Of a stretch of 64,000 bases of DNA, positions 38,446-48,238 are shown piece by piece (position 1 is the first letter of the stretch; every line of letters begins with the position of its first letter). This DNA comes from Streptomyces sp. NBC_00443 (lineage in GTDB: Bacteria; Actinomycetota; Actinomycetes; Streptomycetales; Streptomycetaceae): assembly GCF_036014175.1 (NCBI RefSeq), contig NZ_CP107917.1:7130001-7194000 (forward strand), in the 5' to 3' direction. Below the pieces are notes generated by a model, which made no database searches, was not told the origin of the DNA, and saw nothing but the letters and a program-made list of their open reading frames with translations. Both the position numbers and the translations under genes were made by a program.

Positions 38446-39197
38446 TGAAAAACGTCGGCGAGGTTCGGGAGACCCCTATGGGAACCCCTCAGGAGGAGCT
38501 CGCGACCGGGGAGCGCTCCACGCGCAACCGGGTCGCGCGATCCATCCTGGACCACGGGCCGTCGACCGTCGCCGCGCTGGCCGGCCGGCTGGGACTCACC
38601 CAGGCCGCCGTGCGCAGGCATCTGGACGCGCTGGCCGCGGACGATGTCGTCCAGGCCCGGGAACAGCGGGTGTACGGCACGCGCACGCGTGGCCGTCCCG
38701 CCAAGGTGTTCGCGCTCACCGACTGCGGCCGCGACGCCTTCGACCAGTCGTACGACAAGCTCGCCGTGGACGCCCTGAAATGGATCGCCGAGCGCGAGGG
38801 CGGGAGCGAGGCGGTCGCCGCCTTCGCCCGCGCCCGGATCGCAGCCCAGGCGGGCGCGTACCGCAAGGCGGTCGAGGCGGCCACCCCGGACAAGCGCACC
38901 GAAGCCCTGGCCAAGGCCTTGAGCGCAGACGGGTACGCTGCAACGGCGCGCAGCGCACCCCTCCCTCAAAAAGGCGAGCAGCTCTGCCAGCACCACTGTC
39001 CGGTGGCCCATGTCGCGGAGCAGTTCCCCCAGCTGTGCGAGGCGGAGACGGAGATCTTCGCCGAGCTGCTCGGAACGCACGTCCAGCGACTGGCGACCAT
39101 CGCGCACGGCGACGGCGTCTGCACGACGTACATCCCAAAGATTTCCCACACCACCGATAACGCATCTGCAAGCAAGGCCGGGAGGAACCCCGCATGA
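38445..39197 (+). CDS. sufR: Iron-sulfur-sensing repressor SufR
   Basis: A 250-residue ArsR/DeoR-like winged-helix protein, first gene of the suf operon. The HTH is in ARSILDHGPSTVAALAGRLGLTQAAVRRHLDAL (about 25-57) and the wing in YGTRTRGRPAKVFALT. A C-terminal cysteine cluster follows: Cys near 185 and 189 in CQHHCPV, a third in QLCEAE and one in GVCTTY, the probable Fe-S ligands. It represses the suf operon when the cluster is loaded. GTG 38445 has no ribosome site. Upstream in-frame codons exist, but the operator and promoter favour this start. The stop overlaps sufB (ATGA). Confidence 0.9.
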   Translation: MKNVGEVRETPMGTPQEELATGERSTRNRVARSILDHGPSTVAALAGRLGLTQAAVRRHLDALAADDVVQAREQRVYGTRTRGRPAKVFALTDCGRDAFDQSYDKLAVDALKWIAEREGGSEAVAAFARARIAAQAGAYRKAVEAATPDKRTEALAKALSADGYAATARSAPLPQKGEQLCQHHCPVAHVAEQFPQLCEAETEIFAELLGTHVQRLATIAHGDGVCTTYIPKISHTTDNASASKAGRNPA

Positions 39198-40618
39198 CTC
39201 TCCCCATCGAGGAGACTGCCCACCCTGAGCTCGAGGGTCTGGGCAAGTACGAATACGGCTGGGCCGACTCCGACGAAGCCGGCGCCTCTGCGAAGCGTGG
39301 TCTGAGCGAGGACGTCGTCCGTGACATCTCCGCGAAGAAGAACGAGCCGGACTGGATGACCAAGCTCCGTCTCAAGGGTCTGCGGCTGTTCGACAAGAAG
39401 CCCATGCCGAACTGGGGCTCGGACCTCTCCGGTATCGACTTCGACAACATCAAGTACTTCGTGCGTTCCACGGAGAAGCAGGCGGAGTCCTGGGAGGACC
39501 TGCCCGAGGACATCAAGAACACGTACGACAAGCTCGGCATCCCCGAGGCGGAGAAGCAGCGCCTCGTCGCCGGTGTCGCGGCCCAGTACGAGTCCGAGGT
39601 CGTCTACCACCAGATCCGCGAGGACCTGGAGGAGCAGGGCGTCATCTTCCTGGACACCGACACGGCCCTGAAGGAGCACCCGGAGCTCTTCAAGGAGTAC
39701 TTCGGCACCGTCATCCCGGTCGGCGACAACAAGTTCGCGTCGCTGAACACCGCCGTGTGGTCGGGCGGCTCCTTCATCTACGTGCCGAAGGGCGTGCACG
39801 TCGAGATCCCGCTCCAGGCCTACTTCCGTATCAACACGGAGAACATGGGCCAGTTCGAGCGGACGCTGATCATCGTCGACGAGGACGCCTACGTCCACTA
39901 CGTCGAGGGCTGCACGGCGCCGATCTACAAGTCGGACTCCCTGCACTCCGCGGTGGTCGAGATCATCGTGAAGAAGGGCGCCCGCTGCCGCTACACGACC
40001 ATCCAGAACTGGTCGAACAACGTCTACAACCTGGTCACCAAGCGCGCCGTCGCCTACGAGGGCGCGACCATGGAGTGGGTCGACGGCAACATCGGCTCCA
40101 AGGTGACGATGAAGTACCCGGCCGTCTACCTGATGGGCGAGCACGCCAAGGGCGAGACCCTGTCCATCGCCTTCGCGGGCGAGGGGCAGCACCAGGACGC
40201 CGGCTCCAAGATGGTCCACATGGCGCCGAACACCTCCTCCAACATCGTGTCGAAGTCCGTGGCACGTGGCGGCGGCCGTACCTCGTACCGCGGTCTGGTC
40301 GAGATCGGCGAGGGCGCCCACGGCTCGAAGTCCAACGTGCTGTGCGACGCACTGCTCGTCGACACCATCTCCCGCTCCGACACGTACCCCTACGTGGACG
40401 TCCGCGAGGACGACGTGTCCATGGGCCACGAGGCGACCGTCTCCAAGGTCTCCGAGGACCAGCTCTTCTACCTGATGAGCCGTGGTCTGAGCGAGTTCGA
40501 GGCGATGGCGATGATCGTGCGCGGCTTCGTCGAGCCGATCGCCAAGGAACTGCCCATGGAGTACGCGCTCGAGCTCAACCGGCTGATCGAGCTGCAGATG
40601 GAAGGCGCGGTCGGTTAA
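39194..40618 (+). CDS. sufB: Fe-S cluster assembly protein SufB
   Basis: A 474-residue scaffold subunit of the SufBCD complex, which builds iron-sulfur clusters in the cytosol. It has YEYGWADSDEAGASAKRG near the start and the family core: FVRSTEKQAESWEDLPEDI, GSFIYVPKGVHVEIPLQAYFRINTE and EGCTAPIYKSDSLHSAVVEI with the conserved Cys (about residue 240). No intein interrupts it. ATG 39194 overlaps the sufR stop; sufD follows after 60 bp. Confidence 0.96.
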   Translation: MTLPIEETAHPELEGLGKYEYGWADSDEAGASAKRGLSEDVVRDISAKKNEPDWMTKLRLKGLRLFDKKPMPNWGSDLSGIDFDNIKYFVRSTEKQAESWEDLPEDIKNTYDKLGIPEAEKQRLVAGVAAQYESEVVYHQIREDLEEQGVIFLDTDTALKEHPELFKEYFGTVIPVGDNKFASLNTAVWSGGSFIYVPKGVHVEIPLQAYFRINTENMGQFERTLIIVDEDAYVHYVEGCTAPIYKSDSLHSAVVEIIVKKGARCRYTTIQNWSNNVYNLVTKRAVAYEGATMEWVDGNIGSKVTMKYPAVYLMGEHAKGETLSIAFAGEGQHQDAGSKMVHMAPNTSSNIVSKSVARGGGRTSYRGLVEIGEGAHGSKSNVLCDALLVDTISRSDTYPYVDVREDDVSMGHEATVSKVSEDQLFYLMSRGLSEFEAMAMIVRGFVEPIAKELPMEYALELNRLIELQMEGAVG

Positions 40619-40678
40619 GACCGGTCTCCGGACAAGCAGCCAGCGAAACTGACGTAGGAAGAGAGCAGACCGACAGCC

Positions 40679-41860
40679 ATGGCTGAGGCTCAGAACATCC
40701 CCGTGGGCTCCACCACCGCGGGCCAGATCGCGGTGGCCGCCGAGTCGACCGTCGCCACGCGCATGAGCGCGCCCCCGTCCTTCGACGTGGCGGACTTCCC
40801 GGTCCCGCACGGTCGCGAGGAGGAGTGGCGGTTCACCCCGCTGGAGCGCCTGCGCGGGCTGCACGACGGCACCGCCGTGGCGACCGGCGACGGCCTCCAG
40901 GTCACCGTCGGGGCCCCCGAGGGCGTCACCGTCGAGACCGTCGGCCGCGACGACGCGCGCCTCGGCAAGGCGGGCATGCCCGTGGACCGCGTCGCCGCCC
41001 AGGCGTACTCGGCGTTCGAGAAGGCCGGCGTGATCACCGTCCCCAAGGAGACGGTCCTCACCGAGCCGATCCGCATCGCCGTGCACGGCGAGGGCGGGGT
41101 CGCCTACGGTCACCAGATCGTGGAGCTCGGAGCCTTCGCCGAGGCCGTCGTCGTCATCGACCACACCGGTGACGCGGTGCTCGCCGCCAACGTCGACTAC
41201 ATCCTGGGCGACGGCGCCAAGCTCACCGTCGTCTCCGTCCAGGACTGGGACGACAAGGCCGTGCACGTGGGCCAGCACAACGCGCTGATCGGCCGGGACG
41301 CCACCTTCAAGTCGTTCGTGGTCACCTTCGGCGGCGACCTCGTACGCCTCCACCCGCGCGTCGCCTACGCCGGTACCGGCGGCGAGGCCGAGCTGTTCGG
41401 CCTCTACTTCACCGACGCCGGCCAGCACCAGGAGCACCGCCTCCTGGTCGACCACAACACCCCGCACTGCAAGTCGAACGTCGCCTACAAGGGCGCGCTC
41501 CAGGGCGAGGACGCGCACGCGGTGTGGATCGGCGACGTGCTGATCGAGGCCAAGGCCGAGGGCACGGACACGTACGAGATGAACCGCAACCTGGTGCTGA
41601 CCGACGGCGCCCGCGTCGACTCCGTGCCGAACCTGGAGATCGAGACCGGCGAGATCGTCGGCGCCGGCCACGCCTCGGCCACCGGCCGTTTCGACGACGA
41701 GCAGCTCTTCTACCTGATGGCCCGCGGCATCCCGGCCGACGAGGCCCGTCGCCTGGTCGTGCGCGGCTTCTTCGCCGAGCTCGTCCAGCAGATCGGCGTC
41801 GACGACATCGAAGAGCGCCTCCTCGTGAAGATCGACGAGGAGCTGGAGGCCACGGTCTGA
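40679..41860 (+). CDS. sufD: Fe-S cluster assembly protein SufD
   Basis: A 393-residue partner of SufB in the SufBCD scaffold. It shows FPVPHGREEEWRFTPLERLRG near the N-terminus and the right-handed beta-helix core with HNALIGRDATFKSFVVTFGGDLVRLHPRV and DHNTPHCKSNVAYKGAL, ending FDDEQLFYLMARGIPADEARRLVVRGFF. It lacks the SufB cysteine pattern, as expected. ATG 40679 after GGAAGAGAGC. The stop overlaps the ferredoxin gene start (TGATG). Confidence 0.95.
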   Translation: MAEAQNIPVGSTTAGQIAVAAESTVATRMSAPPSFDVADFPVPHGREEEWRFTPLERLRGLHDGTAVATGDGLQVTVGAPEGVTVETVGRDDARLGKAGMPVDRVAAQAYSAFEKAGVITVPKETVLTEPIRIAVHGEGGVAYGHQIVELGAFAEAVVVIDHTGDAVLAANVDYILGDGAKLTVVSVQDWDDKAVHVGQHNALIGRDATFKSFVVTFGGDLVRLHPRVAYAGTGGEAELFGLYFTDAGQHQEHRLLVDHNTPHCKSNVAYKGALQGEDAHAVWIGDVLIEAKAEGTDTYEMNRNLVLTDGARVDSVPNLEIETGEIVGAGHASATGRFDDEQLFYLMARGIPADEARRLVVRGFFAELVQQIGVDDIEERLLVKIDEELEATV

Positions 41861-42177
41861 TGGCTTTCGTACGCGCCTGCGGGCTGAGCGAGCTGGAGGA
41901 GGACACCCCGAAGCGGGTGGAACTCGACGGCACGCCGGTCTCGGTCGTGCAGACCGAGGGTGAGGTGTTCGCGATCCACGACATCTGTTCCCACGCGAAC
42001 GTCTCGCTCTCCGAGGGCGAGGTGGAGGACTGCCAGATCGAGTGCTGGCTGCACGGCTCCAGCTTCGACCTCCGCACCGGCAAGCCGTCCGGCCTTCCCG
42101 CGACGCGCCCCGTCCCCGTATATCCCGTAAAGATCGAAGGGGACGACGTGCTCGTCTCCCTCACCCAGGAGTCCTGA
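41860..42177 (+). CDS. Rieske-type ferredoxin of the suf operon
   Basis: A 105-residue Rieske [2Fe-2S] ferredoxin. The cluster ligands are in CSHANVSL (C-x-H) and CWLHGSSFDL (C-x2-H). The fold starts FVRACGLSELEEDTPKRVEL. It is usually annotated as a non-heme dioxygenase ferredoxin, but it is always in the actinobacterial suf operon and probably donates electrons in cluster assembly. The ATG at 41860 overlaps the sufD stop; sufC begins 7 bp later. Cytoplasmic. Confidence 0.93.
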   Translation: MAFVRACGLSELEEDTPKRVELDGTPVSVVQTEGEVFAIHDICSHANVSLSEGEVEDCQIECWLHGSSFDLRTGKPSGLPATRPVPVYPVKIEGDDVLVSLTQES

Positions 42178-42184
42178 GGCACCC

Positions 42185-42945
<761 letters not shown>

Positions 42946-42949
<4 letters not shown>

Positions 42950-44202
42950 CACAGCTGCCGGGCCTCCTCGACACCGAGGCGCTCCGCAAGGACTTCCCGA
43001 TCCTGGACCGCGTCGTCCACGGCGACAAGAAGCTCGTGTACCTGGACAACGCGGCGACCTCGCAGACGCCGCGCCAGGTGCTCGACGTGCTCTCCGAGTA
43101 CTACGAGCAGCACAACGCCAACGTCCACCGTGGCGTGCACGTCCTCGCCGAGGAGGCCACGGCACTGTACGAGGGCGCGCGCGACAAGGTCGCGGAGTTC
43201 ATCAACGCGCCCTCGCGTGACGAGGTGATCTTCACCAAGAACGCCTCCGAGTCGCTGAACCTCGTGGCCAACATGCTCGGCTGGGCCGACGAGCCCTACC
43301 GGGTGGACCACGAGACCGAGATCGTCATCACGGAGATGGAGCACCACTCCAACATCGTGCCGTGGCAGCTGCTCGCGCAGCGCACGGGCGCGAAGCTGAA
43401 GTGGTTCGGCCTCACCGACGACGGCCGTCTCGACCTGTCCAACATCGACGAGATCATCACGGAGAAGACGAAGATCGTCTCCTTCGTGCTGGTGTCGAAC
43501 ATCCTGGGCACGCTCAACCCGGTCGAGGCGATAGTGCGCCGCGCGCAGGAGGTCGGCGCGCTGGTGTGCATCGACGCCTCGCAGGCCGCTCCCCACATGC
43601 CGCTGGACGTGCAGTCGCTCCAGGCCGACTTCGTGGCCTTCACCGGCCACAAGATGTGCGGTCCGACCGGCATCGGCGTGCTCTGGGGCCGCCAGGAGCT
43701 GCTGGAGGACCTGCCCCCGTTCCTCGGCGGCGGCGAGATGATCGAGACCGTGTCGATGCATTCGTCGACGTACGCTCCCGCCCCGCACAAGTTCGAGGCG
43801 GGCACGCCCCCCATCTCCCAGGCGATCGGCCTCGGCGCGGCGATCGACTACCTCAACTCGATCGGCATGGACAAGATCCTCGCCCACGAGCACGCGCTCA
43901 CCGAGTACGCGGTGAAGCGGTTCGCGGAGGTGCCGGACCTCAGGATCATCGGCCCGACCACGGCCGAGGACCGGGGCGCCGCGATCTCCTTCACGCTCGG
44001 CGACATCCACCCGCATGACGTGGGCCAGGTCCTCGACGAGCAGGGCATCGCGGTCCGGGTCGGCCACCACTGCGCGCGGCCGGTCTGCCTGCGCTACGGA
44101 ATTCCTGCGACCACGCGAGCGTCGTTCTATCTGTACTCCACGCCGGCCGAGATCGACACTCTGGTGGACGGCCTGGAGCACGTCCGGAACTTCTTCGGCT
44201 GA
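42946..44202 (+). CDS. sufS: Cysteine desulfurase SufS
   Basis: A 418-residue PLP-dependent desulfurase that supplies persulfide sulfur. The PLP Lys lies in VAFTGHKMCGPTGIGVLWG (about residue 235). The catalytic Cys is in VGHHCARPVCLRYG (about 374), the group II (SufS) arrangement. It starts at GTG 42946 (MTQLPGLLDTEALRKDFPIL), overlapping the sufC stop by 4 bp. It works with SufU, encoded next. Confidence 0.96.
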
Positions 44203-44218
44203 CGGGACGAGCGATCGC

Positions 44219-44686
44219 ATGAAGCTGGATTCGATGTACCAGGAAGTCATCCTGGACCACTACAAGAACCCGCACGGGCGGGGCTTGCGGGATGGCGACG
44301 CCGAGGTGCACCACGTCAACCCGACGTGCGGCGATGAGATCACCCTGCGCGTGAAGTACGACGGCACGAAGATCGAGGACGTCTCGTACGAGGGCCAGGG
44401 CTGTTCCATCAGCCAGGCGAGCGCGTCCGTACTGAACGAACTCCTCGTCGGCAAGGACCTCTCCGACGCGCAGAAGATCCAGGAGACCTTCCTGGAGCTG
44501 ATGCAGTCCAAGGGGAAGCTGGAGCCCGACGACGCGATGGAGGAGGTTCTGGAGGACGCGGTCGCGTTCGCCGGAGTCTCCAAGTACCCCGCCCGGGTCA
44601 AGTGCGCCCTCCTGAGCTGGATGGCGTGGAAGGACGCGACGGCCCAGGCGCTGGGCGACGCCGACGCCGAAAGGAAGACGGCATGA
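44219..44686 (+). CDS. sufU: SufU sulfur-transfer protein
   Basis: A 155-residue IscU-like protein of the SufU type. Zinc/cluster ligands are NPTCGDE (Cys and Asp), GCSISQASASV and VKCALLSW. The insertion of about 20 residues between the second and third Cys is typical for SufU. It accepts sulfur from SufS. The ATG at 44219 gives MKLDSMYQEVILDHYKNPHG; the stop overlaps the sufT start (ATGA). Confidence 0.94.
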   Translation: MKLDSMYQEVILDHYKNPHGRGLRDGDAEVHHVNPTCGDEITLRVKYDGTKIEDVSYEGQGCSISQASASVLNELLVGKDLSDAQKIQETFLELMQSKGKLEPDDAMEEVLEDAVAFAGVSKYPARVKCALLSWMAWKDATAQALGDADAERKTA

Positions 44687-45015
44687 GTGACACCGTGGAG
44701 ATGAAGCCGGCCTCGGAGGAAGAGGTCCGTGAGGCGCTGTACGACGTCGTCGACCCCGAGCTGGGTATCGACGTCGTCAATCTCGGCCTCATCTACGGCA
44801 TCCACATCGACGACGCGAACATCGCGACGCTCGACATGACGCTGACCTCGGCGGCGTGTCCGCTGACGGACGTCATCGAGGACCAGGCCAAGTCCGCCAC
44901 GGACGGCCTCGTCAACGAGCTGCGCATCAACTGGGTCTGGATGCCGCCGTGGGGGCCGGACAAGATCACCGACGATGGGCGGGAGCAGCTTCGGGCGCTC
45001 GGGTTCAACGTCTGA
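44683..45015 (+). CDS. sufT: SufT (DUF59/MIP18-family) iron-sulfur assembly factor
   Basis: A 110-residue MIP18-family protein. It has VREALYDVVDPELGIDVVNLGLIYGI at about 15-40, MTLTSAACPLTDVIEDQ with the conserved Cys, and a C-terminal WMPPWGPDKITDDGREQLRALGF. It aids maturation of Fe-S proteins. Last gene of the eight-gene suf operon; a strong terminator follows. Confidence 0.93.
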   Translation: MSDTVEMKPASEEEVREALYDVVDPELGIDVVNLGLIYGIHIDDANIATLDMTLTSAACPLTDVIEDQAKSATDGLVNELRINWVWMPPWGPDKITDDGREQLRALGFNV

Positions 45016-45045
45016 ATCCAGGGTCCGGGACTCCAACTCACGGAC

Positions 45046-45078
45046 AAAGCGGCGGCACCTTACGGGTGCCGCCGCTTT
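45046..45078. terminator. suf operon terminator
   Basis: Perfect 14-bp arms AAAGCGGCGGCACC (45046-45059) and GGTGCCGCCGCTTT (45065-45078) with a 5-nt loop and T-rich end, 30 bp past sufT. The A-rich 5' edge makes it usable for the convergent AbfB-domain gene. Confidence 0.85.
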
Positions 45079-45102
45079 CCTGTGCTCGTACTCGGGGCCG
45101 GC

Positions 45103-45924
45103 TCAGGTCAGCCCGCCGACGATCCGGAACGACGAGTCCGCCAGGTACAGGGAGCTGTACTCGAAGCGCTCGAGACGGACGACGAAGTTCCTGTGGCGGA
45201 GGAAGTAGCCCGGGTAGTTGACCGACTCCAGCATGGTCGCGCCGGAGTGGGACGAGTCGCGGGGGCAGAAGGTGGCGTCCTGCTTGAACTGGGCGGAGCC
45301 GTCATGGCGTTCGGGGCGCAGGACGAAGTTGCGGTGGCGCAGGTATGCGCCGTCGTGCGTGGCGAAGGAGTAGCAGGAGCTGTCGGCCAGCCCCTTCACC
45401 TGCTTGAAGGTGGAATCCTCGCGGGATTCGGAGCCGCGGACCGGGTCCAGGGCCACGTACCCGCCGCTCACGTGCCAGTAATGGTCGGGGTAGTTGACCG
45501 AGCGGACGGATCGCCAGGTCGTGGCTGCCGGGGGCTTCGGGGCGGCCGAGGAACCGGCCTCGCGGGACGACGACTCGGTCGGCTTCGGCGCGGGCTTGGG
45601 TGTGCCGGCGTCCTGTTGGCGGGGTGCCCTGGTCGTAGCCTCGGCCGTCGACAGGCCGCTCTTGCCCTTCGGGGGAGTCTCCGAGGGTGAGGCGAAGGAG
45701 ATCAGGCCGGGGACGGTCGTGTTGTCGTCGGCCGGTGCCGAGCGTGTCTGCTCGTCAGGTGCCCTCTCCATCACGACGATTGCCGTGGCGCACGCGACGA
45801 TCGTCGCCACCGCCATCCCGCCGGCCAGCCACAGGCGGCGCGTCCCCGGCGCCCGGGAGGTGTCCGGAGCCCAGCCGTTCTCCCAAGGTTGGTCCTGAGA
45901 CGGCCGGGACTTGTTCTCTGGCAT
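45103..45924 (-). CDS. Membrane-anchored AbfB (arabinose-binding, CBM42) domain protein
   Basis: A 273-residue protein with a cytoplasmic N-terminus, one transmembrane segment (LWLAGGMAVATIVACATAIVV, about 31-51), a Ser/Thr/Pro/Ala linker (about 55-135) and a C-terminal AbfB domain (about 137-271). The domain has the repeating SVNYPDHYWH, YLRHRNFVL and SVNYPGYFLRHRNFVVRLE units of the CBM42 beta-trefoil fold. It probably binds arabinofuranose-containing glycans outside the cell. No catalytic domain is present. ATG 45924 (MPENKSRPSQDQPWENG). Monocistronic, convergent with suf. Confidence 0.88.
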   Translation of the reverse strand: MPENKSRPSQDQPWENGWAPDTSRAPGTRRLWLAGGMAVATIVACATAIVVMERAPDEQTRSAPADDNTTVPGLISFASPSETPPKGKSGLSTAEATTRAPRQQDAGTPKPAPKPTESSSREAGSSAAPKPPAATTWRSVRSVNYPDHYWHVSGGYVALDPVRGSESREDSTFKQVKGLADSSCYSFATHDGAYLRHRNFVLRPERHDGSAQFKQDATFCPRDSSHSGATMLESVNYPGYFLRHRNFVVRLERFEYSSLYLADSSFRIVGGLT

Positions 45925-46324
45925 GCGCTGTTCCCCCCAGCGGCGTCATGGGGCGACGACCGCGGCTGCGAAGGCCCGGTATGTGAACGGTGAAACACTA
46001 GTGGACCCAGTGACTCCCGAGCACCTGTTTGGAACGAGCCGTATCCAGATCGATTTCTGAGCCGGTTTCAGGAGTGAGCGGGCCGGGTTCCCTGCGTCAA
46101 CAGTCGGGCACGTGATCACTGACGCTCACTCAATTGAGGCCAGGAAATGACCTGTTGGCGTCGTGGCCGGTATCCGACGGCGAGGGGCTCAGTCGAGGCC
46201 GTCGTGGCCCCGACTGCCGGGCCCGGGCCCGCAGCAGGGCATCATGGCCGGGCGGCACTGCACGAGCACACACCGCGCGCGAGCGCACACCGCACGAGCG
46301 CATACCGACAGGAGCCCCCGGATC
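45925..46324. other. Intergenic region, divergent AbfB / GH114 genes
   Basis: No convincing gene in 400 bp. It holds a 10-bp palindrome CTCAATTGAG (46129-46138). A degenerate direct repeat of about 15 bp (CGAGC-CA-ACCG, three copies, about 46262-46306) lies just before the GH114 ribosome site and could form part of the mRNA leader. Confidence 0.4.
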
Positions 46325-47209
46325 ATGGCCCACCGCGCCCCCCGTATCCTCCGCCGTGCGCTCGCGGCCGCAGCTCTGTGCGGTGCGCTCGCCGTGGCCG
46401 CGGGCGGATGTACGTCGTCCGACGGTGGGGACGCCGACGAGCCGGGCCGCTCCACCGCCCCGACGGCCCCCGGCACGGCCGGTACGGGCAAGGTGGTCCT
46501 GCCCGAGCCGGGGGTCGGCTTCGACTACCAGATCGGCGGGGCCTACCGGCCGCCCACCGGCGTACGCGCAATCTCCCGCGACCGCGCGGCGAAGTCGGCG
46601 CCGGGGGTCTACAACATCTGCTACGTCAACGCCTTCCAGGCCCAGCCGGACACCGAGGACTGGTGGGAGGACCGCCATCCCGACCTGCTCCTGCGCGACG
46701 CCGACGACTCGCTGGTCGTCGACCGGGACTGGGACGAGGCCGTCCTGGACATCTCGACAGCCGCCAAGCGCCAGCGGCTCGCCGACGTCGTGGGGGAGTG
46801 GATCGACGGCTGTGCCGCCGCCGGGTTCCAGGCGGTCGAGGCCGACAACCTCGACTCGCACGAACGGTCCGACGGTCTGCTGACCGCCGACGACAACGTG
46901 GCCTTCGGTAAGTTGATCGCCGCCCGGGCCCACGCCGCCGGGCTGGCGATCGGCCAGAAGAACGCCGCCGAACTGGCCGGACAGGGCCGCGGCATCGGCT
47001 TCGACTTCGCGGTGGCCGAGGAGTGCGGACAGTACGACGAGTGCGATGCCTACGCGGACGCGTACGACGACCGCGTCTTCGACATCGAGTACCGGCAGGA
47101 CGGCCTCGCCGCCGCGTGTGCGGAGTGGGGCGACAAGCTGTCGGTGGTCCTGCGCGACCTGGACGTCGTCCCCGCGGGGGAGGAGGCGTACCGCCGCCGT
47201 ACCTGCTGA
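46325..47209 (+). CDS. GH114 endo-alpha-1,4-polygalactosaminidase-like lipoprotein
   Basis: A 294-residue lipoprotein. The signal peptide ends in the lipobox VAAGGC (Cys about residue 29). The catalytic part (about 60-290) is a GH114 TIM barrel, with GVGFDYQIGGAYRPPTGVRAISRDR, the conserved VYNICYVNAFQAQP, WDEAVLDIST, GFQAVEADNLDSHERSDG with putative acidic catalytic residues, and IGQKNAAEL. Family members cut galactosaminogalactan-type polysaccharides. ATG 46325 with AGGAG nine bases upstream; a longer upstream frame is not credible. Monocistronic. Confidence 0.85.
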   Translation: MAHRAPRILRRALAAAALCGALAVAAGGCTSSDGGDADEPGRSTAPTAPGTAGTGKVVLPEPGVGFDYQIGGAYRPPTGVRAISRDRAAKSAPGVYNICYVNAFQAQPDTEDWWEDRHPDLLLRDADDSLVVDRDWDEAVLDISTAAKRQRLADVVGEWIDGCAAAGFQAVEADNLDSHERSDGLLTADDNVAFGKLIAARAHAAGLAIGQKNAAELAGQGRGIGFDFAVAEECGQYDECDAYADAYDDRVFDIEYRQDGLAAACAEWGDKLSVVLRDLDVVPAGEEAYRRRTC

Positions 47210-47272
47210 CCCGAGACCGCTCGCCCCGGACGGCGCCCGCCCAGTCGTGGGCTCAGCCGTGGGCTCAGTGAC

Positions 47273-47680
47273 TCAGTCGAGGACCGCGGTGGCCTCGATC
47301 TCGACCAGGTGCTCGGGCACGTCCAGTGCCGCGACGCCCAGCAGCGTGGCCGGCGGTGCGGCGGTGACCCCCAGCTTGGTGGCCGCCCGGGTGATCCCCT
47401 CCATGAGCTGGGGCATCATGTCGGGGGTCCAGTCGACGACGTGGACGTTCAGCTTCGCGACGTCGTCGAAGGAGGCGCCGGCCGCGGCCAGGGCAGTGCC
47501 GACGTTGAGGTAGCACTGCTCGACCTGCGCGGCGAGGTCGTCCGCCCCGATCGCGCTGCCTTCCGCGTCCCACGCGACCTGCCCGGCGACGAAGACCAGC
47601 TTCGAGCCGCTCGCGATCGACACCTGGTGGTAGGCGCCGACCTCCACCAGTCCGCTCGGGTTCACCAGAGTGATGGCCAT
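47273..47680 (-). CDS. RidA/YjgF-family protein lacking the canonical arginine
   Basis: A 135-residue Rid-family protein (MAITLVNPSGLVEVGAYHQVSI, GQVAWDAEGSAIGADDLAAQ, VEIEATAV). Classic RidA deaminates 2-aminoacrylate-type enamines using an Arg in a PAR motif. Here the equivalent segment is PPATLLGV, so the Arg is Thr. It therefore is a divergent Rid subfamily, whose activity is uncertain. ATG 47680 is chosen; an in-frame ATG 18 bp upstream is also possible. Divergent from the HxlR regulator gene, which probably controls it. Confidence 0.85.
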   Translation of the reverse strand: MAITLVNPSGLVEVGAYHQVSIASGSKLVFVAGQVAWDAEGSAIGADDLAAQVEQCYLNVGTALAAAGASFDDVAKLNVHVVDWTPDMMPQLMEGITRAATKLGVTAAPPATLLGVAALDVPEHLVEIEATAVLD

Positions 47681-47784
47681 GTCGTCCGTCCGTTCCATCT
47701 CGTACTCACTTGTGGTTACTCAGGAACCGTAGGAGAGTGGCCGCTGACATGGAAGAACGCACTTTTCGGTGACTGGGGAACCTC

Positions 47785-48174
47785 ATGGGAACCAAGCAGT
47801 CCAGCGGCTCACTGGACCAGGCGGACGTGACACGCGCGGACTCCCTGGCCCGGGAGATCTTCTCGGACATAGCCAACAAATGGGCTCTGCTGATCATCGA
47901 GGCCCTGGGGGAGCAGACCCTGCGCTTCAGCGTGTTGCGTGGCGAGGTCGACGGGATCAGCCACAAGATGCTCACCCAGAACCTGCGCATGCTGGAGCGC
48001 AACGGCCTGATCGAGCGCACCGTGCACCCCACGGTGCCGCCGCGCGTCGAGTACACGCTCACCGAGCCGGGCCAGGCCCTGCGGGTGACCATCGACGGCA
48101 TGTGCGACTGGACCCACCGGTACCTCGGGGACATCGAGACGTCCCGGCAGCGCTTCGAGGCGCGGAAACCGTAG
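47785..48174 (+). CDS. HxlR-family transcriptional regulator
   Basis: A 129-residue winged-helix protein of the HxlR type: IFSDIANKWALLIIEALGEQTLRFSVLRGEVDGISHKMLTQNLRMLERNGLIERTV, the domain signature, at about 24-80. No extra sensing domain. ATG 47785 begins MGTKQSSGSL. It is divergent from the RidA-like gene over a short 100-bp region with two TACTCA direct repeats (47703 and 47717), a possible operator. Confidence 0.88.
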   Translation: MGTKQSSGSLDQADVTRADSLAREIFSDIANKWALLIIEALGEQTLRFSVLRGEVDGISHKMLTQNLRMLERNGLIERTVHPTVPPRVEYTLTEPGQALRVTIDGMCDWTHRYLGDIETSRQRFEARKP

Positions 48175-48222
48175 CTGTGCGGGGGCCGTTGTGTACGGCT
48201 GTACGCAATCGTCGCTATCGTT

Positions 48223-48238
48223 GTGTACGCTCGTACAC
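48223..48238. promoter_or_regulatory. Candidate TetR operator before the SMR gene
   Basis: GTGTACG-CT-CGTACAC, a perfect 7-bp inverted repeat ending directly before the ATG at 48239. A related, weaker GTGTACGGCTGTACGC lies 33 bp upstream, and a -10-like TATCGT (48216-48221) between them. The position would let the TetR protein encoded two genes later repress the operon. Confidence 0.6.
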
